A stretch of DNA of 6,447 bases from an uncultured Tepidimonas sp. (GTDB lineage: Bacteria > Pseudomonadota > Gammaproteobacteria > Burkholderiales > Burkholderiaceae_C). Every line of letters starts with the position of its first letter. Position 1 is the stretch's first letter. The translations under genes were made by a program, and so were the position numbers. The notes under the pieces were generated by a model that saw only the letters and a list, made by a program, of their open reading frames with translations, had not been told where the DNA came from and did no database searches. Positions 1-5,179 of the stretch are shown here, one piece after another. The stretch lies in the NCBI GenBank assembly GCA_937949455.1, contig CALEDU010000036.1:1-6447 (forward strand). The letters are read 5' to 3'.

Positions 1-57
1 CGGGACGAAGCTGGAGTTGACCTCCAAATGCAAATCGGACAGCAGTTGCACACGCAT
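1..57 (-). CDS. metallophosphoesterase, N-terminal fragment (runs off left edge)
   Basis: The first 19 codons of a leftward gene are visible, beginning MRVQLLSDLHLE. The S-D-L-H stretch right after a short hydrophobic strand is the first metal-binding motif (D-x-H) of calcineurin-like phosphoesterases; Asp8 and His10 would bind the metals of the active site. The ATG at 57-55 overlaps the TGA of the upstream LysR gene as TGATG, so the two genes are probably co-transcribed and translationally coupled. The frame stays open to the window edge. The substrate cannot be told from this fragment: the family includes protein, nucleotide and phosphodiester phosphatases. Assignment to the superfamily rests on one motif plus position at the N-terminus, so it is likely but not certain. 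Confidence 0.72.
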   Translation of the reverse strand, partial: MRVQLLSDLHLEVNSSFVP

Positions 58-1028
58 CAGAGCGCCTCGTCGGGTGCCGGGGCACTGGCGACGGCACGTA
101 CCACCGCCTCGCGCAGCCAACGCTGGGCGCTGCCCAGCTCGGTTTGCCGGTGCCACAGCATGTCCACATGCACCGTGGGCACATCGATGGGCAGCGGCTG
201 CACGGCCAGCTCGGCCGCGCGGCCCGTGCTGCTCAAAAAATGGTGGGGCAGCACCGTCAACAGGTCGGACGTCGCCACCACCTGCCCAGCCGTAAAAAAC
301 TGATTGACCGTCAACACGATACGGCGCCGGCGGGACAGGGCGGCCAGCGCCTCGTCCACGAAGCCGAACGGCCGGCCAGAAAAGCTCACCAGCAGGTGCC
401 GCGCCGCACAGTAGTCGTCCAGCGTCAGCGGCCCTTGGGCAAGGGGATGCCCGCGGCGCATGACGACGACGTAGTGCCCTTCATACAGCCGGCGCGACAG
501 AAAACGCGGTGCCTGCTCTTGCAGATGGGTGGCCCCCAGCTCAGCCAACACCCCCGGAAAGTGGCCGATGGCCAGATCCACCCCGCCGTCCTCCAGCAGC
601 GGGCGCGGGTCGCGCGTGGTCAGGGGCAGCACGCGCAGCGTCACCCCCGGCGCCTCCCGGTCCAGGATCGCGACCAGCCCAGGGACGATTTTGGAAGCGG
701 TGGCGTCGGCCATGGCGAGCACGAACGCATCCTGCGCCTGCGTGGGGTCAAACGGCCCCGGTGCCAGCGACTCGCGCACGCGTTGCAAGGCGTCGCGCAC
801 CGCCGGCCAGATCTGCAGTGCCAGCGGCGTGGGCTCCACGCCATAGCCGGATCGGCGCACCAGGTCGTCACCCAGCAACTCGCGCAGCCGCCGCAGGGCG
901 TTGCTGACGGCCGGCTGCGACAGGGCCAGGTTGTGCGCGGCGCGGGTGAGGTTGCGCTCGGCCATCACCTCGTCGAAGACACGCAGCAGGTTCAGATCGA
1001 GGGTGCGGAAGTTGAGTCGATTGATCAC
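57..1028 (-). CDS. LysR-type transcriptional regulator
   Basis: This is a DNA-binding regulator of the LysR family. The N-terminus (RTLDLNLLRVFDEVMAERN) leads into a winged helix-turn-helix with the typical LTRAAHNLALSQPAVSNALRRLR recognition segment at about residues 25-50, followed by GDDLVRRSGYGVEPTPLA. An effector-binding domain of the periplasmic-binding-protein type covers about residues 85-300 (for example FVLAMADATASKIVP and VDLAIGHFP) and ends in an MLWHRQ...RWLREAV tail resembling the NahR/NodD-like branch. Length from the chosen GTG is 323 residues, normal for the family. The start is uncertain: GTG at 1028 puts RTLDLN at the usual distance, while an in-frame TTG at 1052 would add eight residues that match nothing familiar. 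Neither has a Shine-Dalgarno site at normal spacing. The gene overlaps the downstream metallophosphoesterase and is divergent from the membrane-protein gene at 1134, a usual layout for a LysR regulator and its target. The effector is unknown. Confidence 0.93.
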   Translation of the reverse strand: MINRLNFRTLDLNLLRVFDEVMAERNLTRAAHNLALSQPAVSNALRRLRELLGDDLVRRSGYGVEPTPLALQIWPAVRDALQRVRESLAPGPFDPTQAQDAFVLAMADATASKIVPGLVAILDREAPGVTLRVLPLTTRDPRPLLEDGGVDLAIGHFPGVLAELGATHLQEQAPRFLSRRLYEGHYVVVMRRGHPLAQGPLTLDDYCAARHLLVSFSGRPFGFVDEALAALSRRRRIVLTVNQFFTAGQVVATSDLLTVLPHHFLSSTGRAAELAVQPLPIDVPTVHVDMLWHRQTELGSAQRWLREAVVRAVASAPAPDEAL

Positions 1029-1037
1029 CCTGATGAA

Positions 1038-1066
1038 TATATGACATTCCAAAAATTAAGTTGCAA
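1038..1066 (-). promoter_or_regulatory. candidate promoter of the LysR gene
   Basis: Read leftward, TTGCAA (1066-1061) could be a -35 box. It is followed 17 bases later by CATATA (1043-1038), which is preceded by TG at 1046-1045 as in an extended -10. The overlapping TATATT (1041-1036) is an alternative. Transcription would then begin only a few bases before the GTG at 1028, giving a leaderless or nearly leaderless message and excluding the TTG at 1052 as start. The call rests on box similarity only. Confidence 0.35.
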
Positions 1067-1089
1067 CCCATCAGGGCAAACCCTAGTAT
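1061..1089 (+). promoter_or_regulatory. candidate sigma-70 promoter of the two-helix membrane protein gene
   Basis: TTGCAA (1061-1066) is separated by exactly 17 bases from TAGTAT (1084-1089), four of six matches to each consensus hexamer, placing transcription start near 1096. TTGCAA is its own reverse complement and is also the best -35 for the divergent LysR gene, so the two promoters would share it. An inverted repeat AGGG-CAAA-CCCT (1073-1084) sits in the spacer and touches the -10, a good place for an operator. GTTGCAAC (1060-1067) is a perfect palindrome over the -35. Confidence 0.45.
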
Positions 1090-1122
1090 GCGAACCATCA
1101 CATTGCTGCAACGCAGCAGCTT

Positions 1123-1126
1123 GGAG
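1123..1126 (+). promoter_or_regulatory. Shine-Dalgarno site that fixes the start at 1134
   Basis: GGAG lies seven bases before ATG 1134. The reading frame is open far upstream (from 144) because the antisense of the LysR gene happens to lack stops; this site shows that translation begins at 1134. A small hairpin GCTGC-AAC-GCAGC (1105-1117) lies just upstream in the presumed leader. Confidence 0.75.
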
Positions 1127-1133
1127 TCACCTC

Positions 1134-1685
1134 ATGAGCACCACGCTGATCCCATCCCCAAATCCGGCCCCCGCCGCGGGGGCCGGCGCAGGCGCCTCTC
1201 ACGTGCAAGCCGCACGCCGCGCCGTCGCGCCGCGCGCGCTGGCCACCTTGCTGCTGGCAGCGGGTGTGGCCGCGCTGGCGGTGGTGACGGATCGCCTCAT
1301 CGACACCTGGGCCGACGGCCATCTGCTGGCCGCCTGGGTGCTGATGTGGGCGGTCGTCTTCTTGGGCAGCTTGATGCTGGCCTCGCCCGCTCGCCATGCG
1401 GCCCAGCGAGTGATGGCTGGCCTAAATGGCTGGGCATTGCGCCGCGCCGTCGCCCGTGCCGAGGCGCGCACCGCCGCGCTGGCGCAACGGGACGCCCGCC
1501 TGCAAGCCGATCTGAGCGCCCTGCGCCAGCGCACGCAAGCCCCTGACGATGTCTGGACGCGCGCGCTCAGCCCACTGGGGCCCGAGCCGACCAGCGCCGC
1601 CCACGCGGTGCGGGAATGGACGCTCGGCCAGGCCGAGCCGCTGGCCTGGTTCAACAGCCAGCGTTATCGCTTTTACTACGTCTGA
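1134..1685 (+). CDS. hypothetical two-helix inner-membrane protein
   Basis: I do not recognise a named family. The 183-residue product begins with a Pro/Ala/Gly-rich tail of about 25 residues, then a short basic stretch (AARRAVAPRA) before a first membrane helix at about 34-52. A short loop with DRLIDTWADGH follows, then a second helix at about 63-84. The rest is probably cytoplasmic: an Arg/Ala-rich amphipathic segment at about 95-134 (LRRAVARAEARTAALAQRD and onward) that could form a coiled coil, then a C-terminus ending WFNSQRYRFYYV. That aromatic ending looks like a conserved tail and not random sequence. The start is supported by GGAG seven bases upstream. The gene is divergent from a LysR regulator, which may control it, and converges on pckG with a shared terminator. 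Real-gene status rests on the ribosome site, promoter, terminator and membrane topology. Confidence 0.82.
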   Translation: MSTTLIPSPNPAPAAGAGAGASHVQAARRAVAPRALATLLLAAGVAALAVVTDRLIDTWADGHLLAAWVLMWAVVFLGSLMLASPARHAAQRVMAGLNGWALRRAVARAEARTAALAQRDARLQADLSALRQRTQAPDDVWTRALSPLGPEPTSAAHAVREWTLGQAEPLAWFNSQRYRFYYV

Positions 1686-1730
1686 CCGGTGCGCGACGGC
1701 GCGTCCGCCGTGCCTTGAACCAGGAAAAGA

Positions 1731-1769
1731 CCCCAAGAAGGCCCCATGAGTGGGGCCTTTGACTTGGGG
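1731..1769. terminator. nested bidirectional terminator between convergent genes
   Basis: A nine-base-pair stem AAGGCCCCA/TGGGGCCTT (1738-1746 with 1751-1759) has a four-base loop TGAG. It is enclosed by a second inverted repeat CCCCAAG/CTTGGGG (1731-1737 with 1763-1769). On the plus strand the inner stem ends in TTT; on the minus strand the outer stem is followed by TCTTTT (1730-1725). It lies 45 bases after the stop of the membrane-protein gene and 11 bases after the stop of pckG, so it can end both transcripts. Confidence 0.8.
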
Positions 1770-1780
1770 CTAGGCGTCTG

Positions 1781-3652
1781 TCAGCCCAGGATACGCTGCT
1801 GCAGGCGGGCCTTGGTTTCCCATAGCTGCGCCGGCAGGCGGTGCGCTAGCTTGTCGAACCACTCCTGGTGCAGTTCCAGCTCGCGCGCCCAGTCCGCGGG
1901 GTTCATGTCGGTGACGGCGGCAAAGCGCTCGGGACCAAAGTCCAACCCGGCCCAATGGATCTCATCGTAGGTGGGGCTGATACCAAAGGCATGGTCCTCG
2001 CCCGACATACGCCCCTCCAGCCGGTCGATCATCCAACGCAGCACGCGCATGTTTTCGCCATAGCCCGGCCAGATGAACTGGCCGTTGGCGTCCTTGCGAA
2101 ACCAGTTGACGCAGAAGATGCGCGGCAGGGTGTGTCCCGCCTGCTCCAGACGGTGCCCCACATCCAGCCAGTGCTGGAAATAATCACCCATGTGGTAGCC
2201 ACAGAAAGGCAACATGGCAAACGGGTCGCGCCGCACCACGCCCTGCGCGCCAAATGCCGCGGCGGTGGTCTCGGACCCCATGGTGGCAGCCATGTAGACG
2301 CCCTCCGTCCAAGTGCGCGCTTCGGTCACGAGCGGCACGGTGTTGGAGCGACGCCCGCCGAAGATGAAAGCGTCGATCGGCACGCCGGCCGGATCGTCCC
2401 ATTGGGGGTCCAGCACCGGGTTGTTGGTGGCTGCCACGGTGAAGCGGGCGTTAGGGTGTGCGGCCTTGCGGCCGGCGGCGCCGTCGGCGGGCGTCCAGTC
2501 CTGGCCTTGCCAGTCCAGGCAGTGCGCGGGCGCAGGGCCCATGCCCTCCCACCAAACATCGCCATCGTCGGTCAACGCCACGTTGGTGAAGATGACGTCG
2601 CGCCGCAGGCTGGCCATGCAGTTGGGGTTGGTGGCATCGTTGGTGCCGGGAGCCACGCCGAAGTAACCCGCCTCGGGGTTGATGGCGTAGAGCCGGCCGT
2701 CTGCATGGGGCTTGATCCAGGCGATGTCGTCCCCGATGGTCGTGACCTTCCAGCCCGCAAAGCCCGCAGGCGGAATCAGCATGGCGAAATTGGTCTTGCC
2801 GCAGGCACTGGGGAAGGCCGCGGCGACGTGGTACTTCTTGCCCTCGGGGCTGGTCACGCCCAGGATCAGCATATGCTCAGCCAGCCACCCCTGACTGCGC
2901 CCCATGACCGAAGCGATGCGCAGCGCCAGGCATTTTTTGCCCAGCAGGGCATTGCCGCCGTAGCCGGAGCCGTAGGACCAGATCTCGCGCGTCTCAGGGT
3001 AGTGGACGATGTATTTGGTGCTGGGGTTGCATGGCCAAGCAGTATCGGCCTGCCCCGGCTGCAGCGGTGCGCCCACGGTGTGCACGCAGGGTACGAAATC
3101 CCCGCTGCTGCCCAGCACGTCATAGACGGCGCGGCCCATGCGGGTCATGAGCTTCATGTTCACGACCACATAGGGGCTGTCGGTGAGCTCCACACCGATC
3201 TGCGCGATGGGCGAGCCCAGCGGACCCATGCTGAACGGGATGACGTACAGGGTGCGACCGCGCATGCAGCCGTCGAACAGGCCTGGCTGGCCGTCGCGCC
3301 CATGCTGCAGAATGGCCCGCATCTCGGCCGGGGCCATCCAGTTGTTGGTGGGACCGGCGTCCTGCGCACGTTCGCTGCAAATGAAGGTGCGGTCCTCGAC
3401 ACGCGCGACATCGGACGGGTCGGTCCACGCCAGGTAAGAATTGGGGCGCTTGGCTGGATCCAAGCGCCTGAGCGTACCGGCCGCAAGCATTTGCTCGCAC
3501 AGGCGGTCGAATTCGGCCTGGCTGCCATCACACCATTCGATGCGGTCGGGCTTGCACAGGGCGGCCATGTCGGCCACCCAGGCGATCAGGCGGGCGTGTT
3601 TGACATAAGCGGGGGAATTGACTTGGAGTCCCTGCATTGCGGGAGCATTCAT
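1781..3652 (-). CDS. pckG: phosphoenolpyruvate carboxykinase (GTP)
   Basis: This cytoplasmic enzyme converts oxaloacetate and GTP to phosphoenolpyruvate, CO2 and GDP, the entry step of gluconeogenesis (it can also run in reverse as an anaplerotic step). The 623-residue product has the normal length for GTP-type enzymes. Visible motifs in order: [10 protein letters not shown] (84-87, with the substrate-binding Arg84), [11 protein letters not shown] (231-241, with the metal-binding Lys), His260 in AEHMLILG, the P-loop signature FPSACGKTN (280-288) with the reactive Cys284 of the GTP class, kinase-2 GDDIAW (308-312), FGGRR (431-435), and the guanine-pocket region NWFRKD...[13 protein letters not shown] (516-537). 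All key residues are intact. ATG 3652 gives the usual N-terminus MNAPAMQGL; upstream codons in the open frame look non-coding. Only a weak AGGG lies 10 bases before it. The gene stands alone, ending at a hairpin shared with the opposing gene. Confidence 0.97.
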   Translation of the reverse strand: MNAPAMQGLQVNSPAYVKHARLIAWVADMAALCKPDRIEWCDGSQAEFDRLCEQMLAAGTLRRLDPAKRPNSYLAWTDPSDVARVEDRTFICSERAQDAGPTNNWMAPAEMRAILQHGRDGQPGLFDGCMRGRTLYVIPFSMGPLGSPIAQIGVELTDSPYVVVNMKLMTRMGRAVYDVLGSSGDFVPCVHTVGAPLQPGQADTAWPCNPSTKYIVHYPETREIWSYGSGYGGNALLGKKCLALRIASVMGRSQGWLAEHMLILGVTSPEGKKYHVAAAFPSACGKTNFAMLIPPAGFAGWKVTTIGDDIAWIKPHADGRLYAINPEAGYFGVAPGTNDATNPNCMASLRRDVIFTNVALTDDGDVWWEGMGPAPAHCLDWQGQDWTPADGAAGRKAAHPNARFTVAATNNPVLDPQWDDPAGVPIDAFIFGGRRSNTVPLVTEARTWTEGVYMAATMGSETTAAAFGAQGVVRRDPFAMLPFCGYHMGDYFQHWLDVGHRLEQAGHTLPRIFCVNWFRKDANGQFIWPGYGENMRVLRWMIDRLEGRMSGEDHAFGISPTYDEIHWAGLDFGPERFAAVTDMNPADWARELELHQEWFDKLAHRLPAQLWETKARLQQRILG

Positions 3653-3740
3653 GGCGGTGAAACCCTGGATTACGGTGCGCCTGAGCCTACCCCAGCAGGT
3701 ACTGGTCGACATGCTCTGGCGGCGCAACGGCGTGCAGCCG

Positions 3741-3770
3741 GTGCCACACACCGACTGGTGTGACCCGCAC
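3741..3770. repeat. hairpin in the presumed pckG leader
   Basis: CACACC-GACT-GGTGTG (3747-3752 with 3757-3762) is a perfect six-base stem with a four-base loop. It extends with small bulges to GTGC/GCAC at 3741-3744 and 3767-3770. It lies about 90-120 bases upstream of the pckG start, inside the leader if transcription begins near 3855. Its role is unknown; neither side has a T-run, so it is not a standard terminator. Confidence 0.45.
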
Positions 3771-3791
3771 GGCCGATCGCCACGCGGGTAG

Positions 3792-3805
3792 CGTTGGCGC
3801 CAACG
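3792..3805. repeat. 14-base perfect palindrome upstream of pckG
   Basis: CGTTGGCGCCAACG is identical to its reverse complement over all 14 positions. It lies about 140 bases upstream of the pckG start and roughly 50-60 bases downstream of the candidate -10 TACAAT. It could be a binding site for a dimeric regulator or form a hairpin in the leader. No known operator is recognised with confidence. Confidence 0.5.
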
Positions 3806-3861
3806 GCACACGGCCCGCGGGATGTCCCAGGCGCACGCCGGTCCGGCAGAGTCTGAACCAC

Positions 3862-3867
3862 ATTGTA
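3862..3867 (-). promoter_or_regulatory. candidate -10 box for pckG
   Basis: TACAAT read leftward matches five of six bases of the sigma-70 -10 consensus. Seventeen bases upstream is TCCCGC, which is not a -35 box, so a promoter here would need an activator. Initiation would be near 3855, about 200 bases before the pckG ATG. This is weak evidence: a single hexamer in an otherwise GC-rich stretch. Confidence 0.3.
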
Positions 3868-3909
3868 TGTAGCGCCCCCCCTGGGCGGGACGCTCTCGCC
3901 GAAAAATCT

Positions 3910-3924
3910 ATGCAAAAAATGCAT
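3910..3924. repeat. A-rich inverted repeat ATGCA-N5-TGCAT
   Basis: ATGCA (3910-3914) and TGCAT (3920-3924) flank five A bases. The surrounding 3900-3926 is the most AT-rich stretch of this gap. It sits 43-62 bases upstream of the candidate pckG -10, the zone where activators usually bind. Regulatory function is inferred from position only. Confidence 0.35.
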
Positions 3925-3982
3925 GAAAGGATGACGTCCCGATGACGACCACAACGACGAGCGCCGTGCCCATGCGCCAATG

Positions 3983-4013
3983 AAAAACCCCGCCAGGCGG
4001 CAACCCAGCGGGG
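3983..4013 (-). terminator. Rho-independent terminator of the 44-residue membrane protein gene
   Basis: Read leftward, CCCCGC (4013-4008) and GCGGGG (3993-3988) form a GC-rich stem around a 14-base loop, followed at once by TTTTT (3987-3983) and C. It starts about 50 bases after the stop codon at 4065, and it separates this transcript from pckG on the same strand. The plus-strand reading has no T-run, so it is one-directional. Confidence 0.8.
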
Positions 4014-4064
4014 CAGTTGGACGACACTTGCGCGGTGGCGACGCCAAGCCCCCACGCGACGCAA

Positions 4065-4199
4065 TCAAGCCATGAAGACGGCGATGAATGCCAGCAGGAA
4101 CATCAAAATGGCACCCGCCACGGGGATCAGCCAAGGGATCACGGGTACGATGGCTTCGGCCGGGTCGGCGCTGTGCTCGGTCGAGGAAACGTGTGCCAT
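4065..4199 (-). CDS. small single-pass membrane protein (44 residues)
   Basis: I do not recognise a named family. The product has a polar, acidic N-terminal half (MAHVSSTEHSADPAEAIV) with no Lys or Arg anywhere. One hydrophobic helix of about 24 residues follows (about 20-43: IPWLIPVAG and then an ILMFLLAFIAVFMA end) reaching the very C-terminus, with prolines at 19, 22 and 26. Support for a real gene is strong for its size: GGAG (4210-4207) lies seven bases before the ATG, the helix is clean, and a Rho-independent terminator follows on the same strand. It is divergent from the murU-like gene with 72 bases between starts. Proteins of this shape often act as accessory subunits of respiratory or transport complexes, but nothing here shows which. 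A longer frame exists upstream of the ATG but is only the antisense of the murU gene. Confidence 0.8.
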   Translation of the reverse strand: MAHVSSTEHSADPAEAIVPVIPWLIPVAGAILMFLLAFIAVFMA

Positions 4200-4206
4200 G
4201 TGGGAT

Positions 4207-4210
4207 CTCC
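4207..4210 (-). promoter_or_regulatory. Shine-Dalgarno site fixing the start at 4199
   Basis: GGAG (inside TGGAGA), read leftward, has seven bases between it and the ATG at 4199-4197. It separates the 44-codon gene from the longer open frame that continues upstream antisense to the murU-like gene. Confidence 0.75.
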
Positions 4211-4259
4211 AGGGTTGTCGGGACGGAGCGGCAGCGATCACCGCTCGCTGGATTGTAGA

Positions 4260-4265
4260 CAAAAT
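4260..4265 (+). promoter_or_regulatory. possible -10 box just before the murU-like gene
   Basis: CAAAAT matches four of six -10 consensus bases and ends six bases before ATG 4272. No -35 box is visible 16-18 bases upstream. If real, the transcript would begin at or next to the start codon. This is a low-confidence call. Confidence 0.22.
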
Positions 4266-4271
4266 GCCCCC

Positions 4272-5099
4272 ATGCACGATCACCCGCCAATCGCACCACA
4301 AGTCGCAACGCCCAGCTCGCCGATGGCCACCCCCGAACCGATCGAGCCGCCCGCCGAGGCCCTGCTGCTGGCCGCCGGCCGGGGCGAGCGCATGCGCCCG
4401 CTGACGGACATCTGCCCCAAACCGCTGCTCAAGGTGCACGGCCGACCTCTGCTGGTCTGGCACCTGGATGCACTGGCCCGCGCCGGGGTGAAGCGCGTGC
4501 TGATCAACACCGCGTGGCTGGGCGAACAGATCCCGGCAGTCCTGGGCAAGGTACACGATGGCCCACACGGCCCCATGGCGCTGGCCTACTCGATGGAGGG
4601 TCGGGACTTTGGCCGCGCTCTAGAAACCGCCGGCGGCATCGCCCGCGCCTTGCCACGGCTGGCGGATGTGTTCTGGCTGGCGGCGGGGGATGTCTTCATG
4701 CCAGGCTTTGGGTTCGACCCGGCCGCACGGGCGCGCTTTGCGCGCAGCCCCGCCCTGGCCCACCTCTGGCTGGTACCCAATCCACCCCACCACCCGCGCG
4801 GCGATTTCGGGCTGGATGCACAGGGTTTCGCGCTGGAGCTACCCGCCGACGACCCGCGTCCGCGCTGGACCTATTCCACCGTGGCGCTGCTGCGGCGCGC
4901 GCTGTTCGAACCACCGTGGTGCGACATCCCGCCTGGCAACCCGGAGGGCATCGCCGCTGCGCTGGCCCCGCTGCTGCGGCGGGCCATGATCGCCGGCGGC
5001 GTCACCGCCGAGGTCTGGTCGGGCCCCTGGACCGACGTGGGCACCCCGCAGCGCTGGGCCGCACTCAATGCCGCAGACGGCTACAGCCCCAACGGCTGA
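4272..5099 (+). CDS. murU: N-acetylmuramate alpha-1-phosphate uridylyltransferase-like nucleotidyltransferase
   Basis: This is a sugar-1-phosphate nucleotidyltransferase of the GT-A-like fold. MurU uses UTP to turn MurNAc-1-phosphate into UDP-MurNAc in peptidoglycan recycling. The nucleotide-binding signature LAAGRGERMRPLT followed by CPKPLL lies at 33-53 (catalytic-type Arg40, Lys50). HLDALARAGVKRVLINTAWLG covers 64-84, LETAGGIARALP 117-128, the metal-binding AGDV 138-141 (Asp140; many relatives have NGDV), and WTDVGTPQRW 253-262. The length and the LNTAxLGEQI-like segment favour MurU over glucose- or mannose-1-phosphate enzymes, but substrate cannot be proven from sequence. From ATG 4272 the product is 275 residues; from ATG 4323 it is 258, closer to the family. 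Neither start has a Shine-Dalgarno site. The extra N-terminal part is Pro-rich and unlike relatives. pepP follows after 80 bases on the same strand. Confidence 0.85.
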   Translation: MHDHPPIAPQVATPSSPMATPEPIEPPAEALLLAAGRGERMRPLTDICPKPLLKVHGRPLLVWHLDALARAGVKRVLINTAWLGEQIPAVLGKVHDGPHGPMALAYSMEGRDFGRALETAGGIARALPRLADVFWLAAGDVFMPGFGFDPAARARFARSPALAHLWLVPNPPHHPRGDFGLDAQGFALELPADDPRPRWTYSTVALLRRALFEPPWCDIPPGNPEGIAAALAPLLRRAMIAGGVTAEVWSGPWTDVGTPQRWAALNAADGYSPNG

Positions 5100-5126
5100 C
5101 GGCGGATGATCGAGCGGTCAGCGATC

Positions 5127-5136
5127 GGCCATGGCC
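5127..5136. repeat. 10-base palindrome between murU and pepP
   Basis: GGCCATGGCC is a perfect palindrome, followed by the odd palindrome CCCACCGTGGG (5141-5151). There is no T-run, so this does not look like a terminator, and the 80-base gap leaves read-through into pepP possible. Function is not known. Confidence 0.3.
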
Positions 5137-5166
5137 CGCACCCACCGTGGGGGATCGCGCCCTCCG

Positions 5167-5172
5167 TATCAT
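5167..5172 (+). promoter_or_regulatory. possible -10 box just before pepP
   Basis: TATCAT matches five of six -10 consensus bases and ends seven bases before ATG 5180, so a transcript from it would be leaderless. No -35 box is visible at the right distance. pepP has no Shine-Dalgarno site, which fits a leaderless start but does not prove it. Confidence 0.3.
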
Positions 5173-5179
5173 CCTTGCC

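Larger units (their letters stand above)
3653..3982. other. long upstream region of pckG without a convincing gene
   Basis: About 330 bases separate the pckG start from the terminator of the 44-residue gene. Frames that stay open here have no ribosome site and no protein-like pattern. The region holds a -10-like TACAAT on the minus strand (3867-3862), a 14-base palindrome, a GC hairpin, an A-rich inverted repeat and the direct repeat GATGACG (3930-3936 and 3941-3947). It therefore probably serves as promoter and untranslated leader for pckG. Confidence 0.6.

Noticed and set aside
1029..1052. TTG start at 1052 for the LysR gene
   Set aside because: It would add residues unlike the family, has no Shine-Dalgarno site, and would lie upstream of the best -10 candidates. 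Kept as an alternative only.
144..1133. Plus-strand frame open through the LysR gene and continuous with the membrane protein gene
   Set aside because: The upstream part is antisense to the LysR gene and reads as Arg/Gln/His-rich sequence without domain pattern. GGAG before ATG 1134 marks the true start.
1868..3763. 631-codon open frame on the plus strand opposite pckG
   Set aside because: It is exactly antisense to pckG, a confident gene. Long antisense frames are common in GC-rich coding DNA. The translation is rich in His, Gly, Val and Ala with no recognisable domain or ribosome site.
3653..3811. N-terminal extension of pckG to 3811
   Set aside because: The added 53 codons (Cys/Arg-rich) resemble no PEPCK; family proteins begin close to MNAPAMQGL at 3652.
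3760..3945. 61-codon plus-strand frame in the pckG upstream gap
   Set aside because: No ribosome site, unfamiliar composition, and it overlaps the palindromes and the candidate promoter.
3670..4308. Minus-strand frame of 212 codons across the pckG upstream region
   Set aside because: It crosses the terminator and the 44-residue gene in another frame, has no Shine-Dalgarno site, and its product is Arg/Gly/Pro-rich without motifs.
5101..5160. Terminator between murU and pepP
   Set aside because: Palindromes are present (GGCCATGGCC, CCCACCGTGGG) but no T-run follows on either strand.
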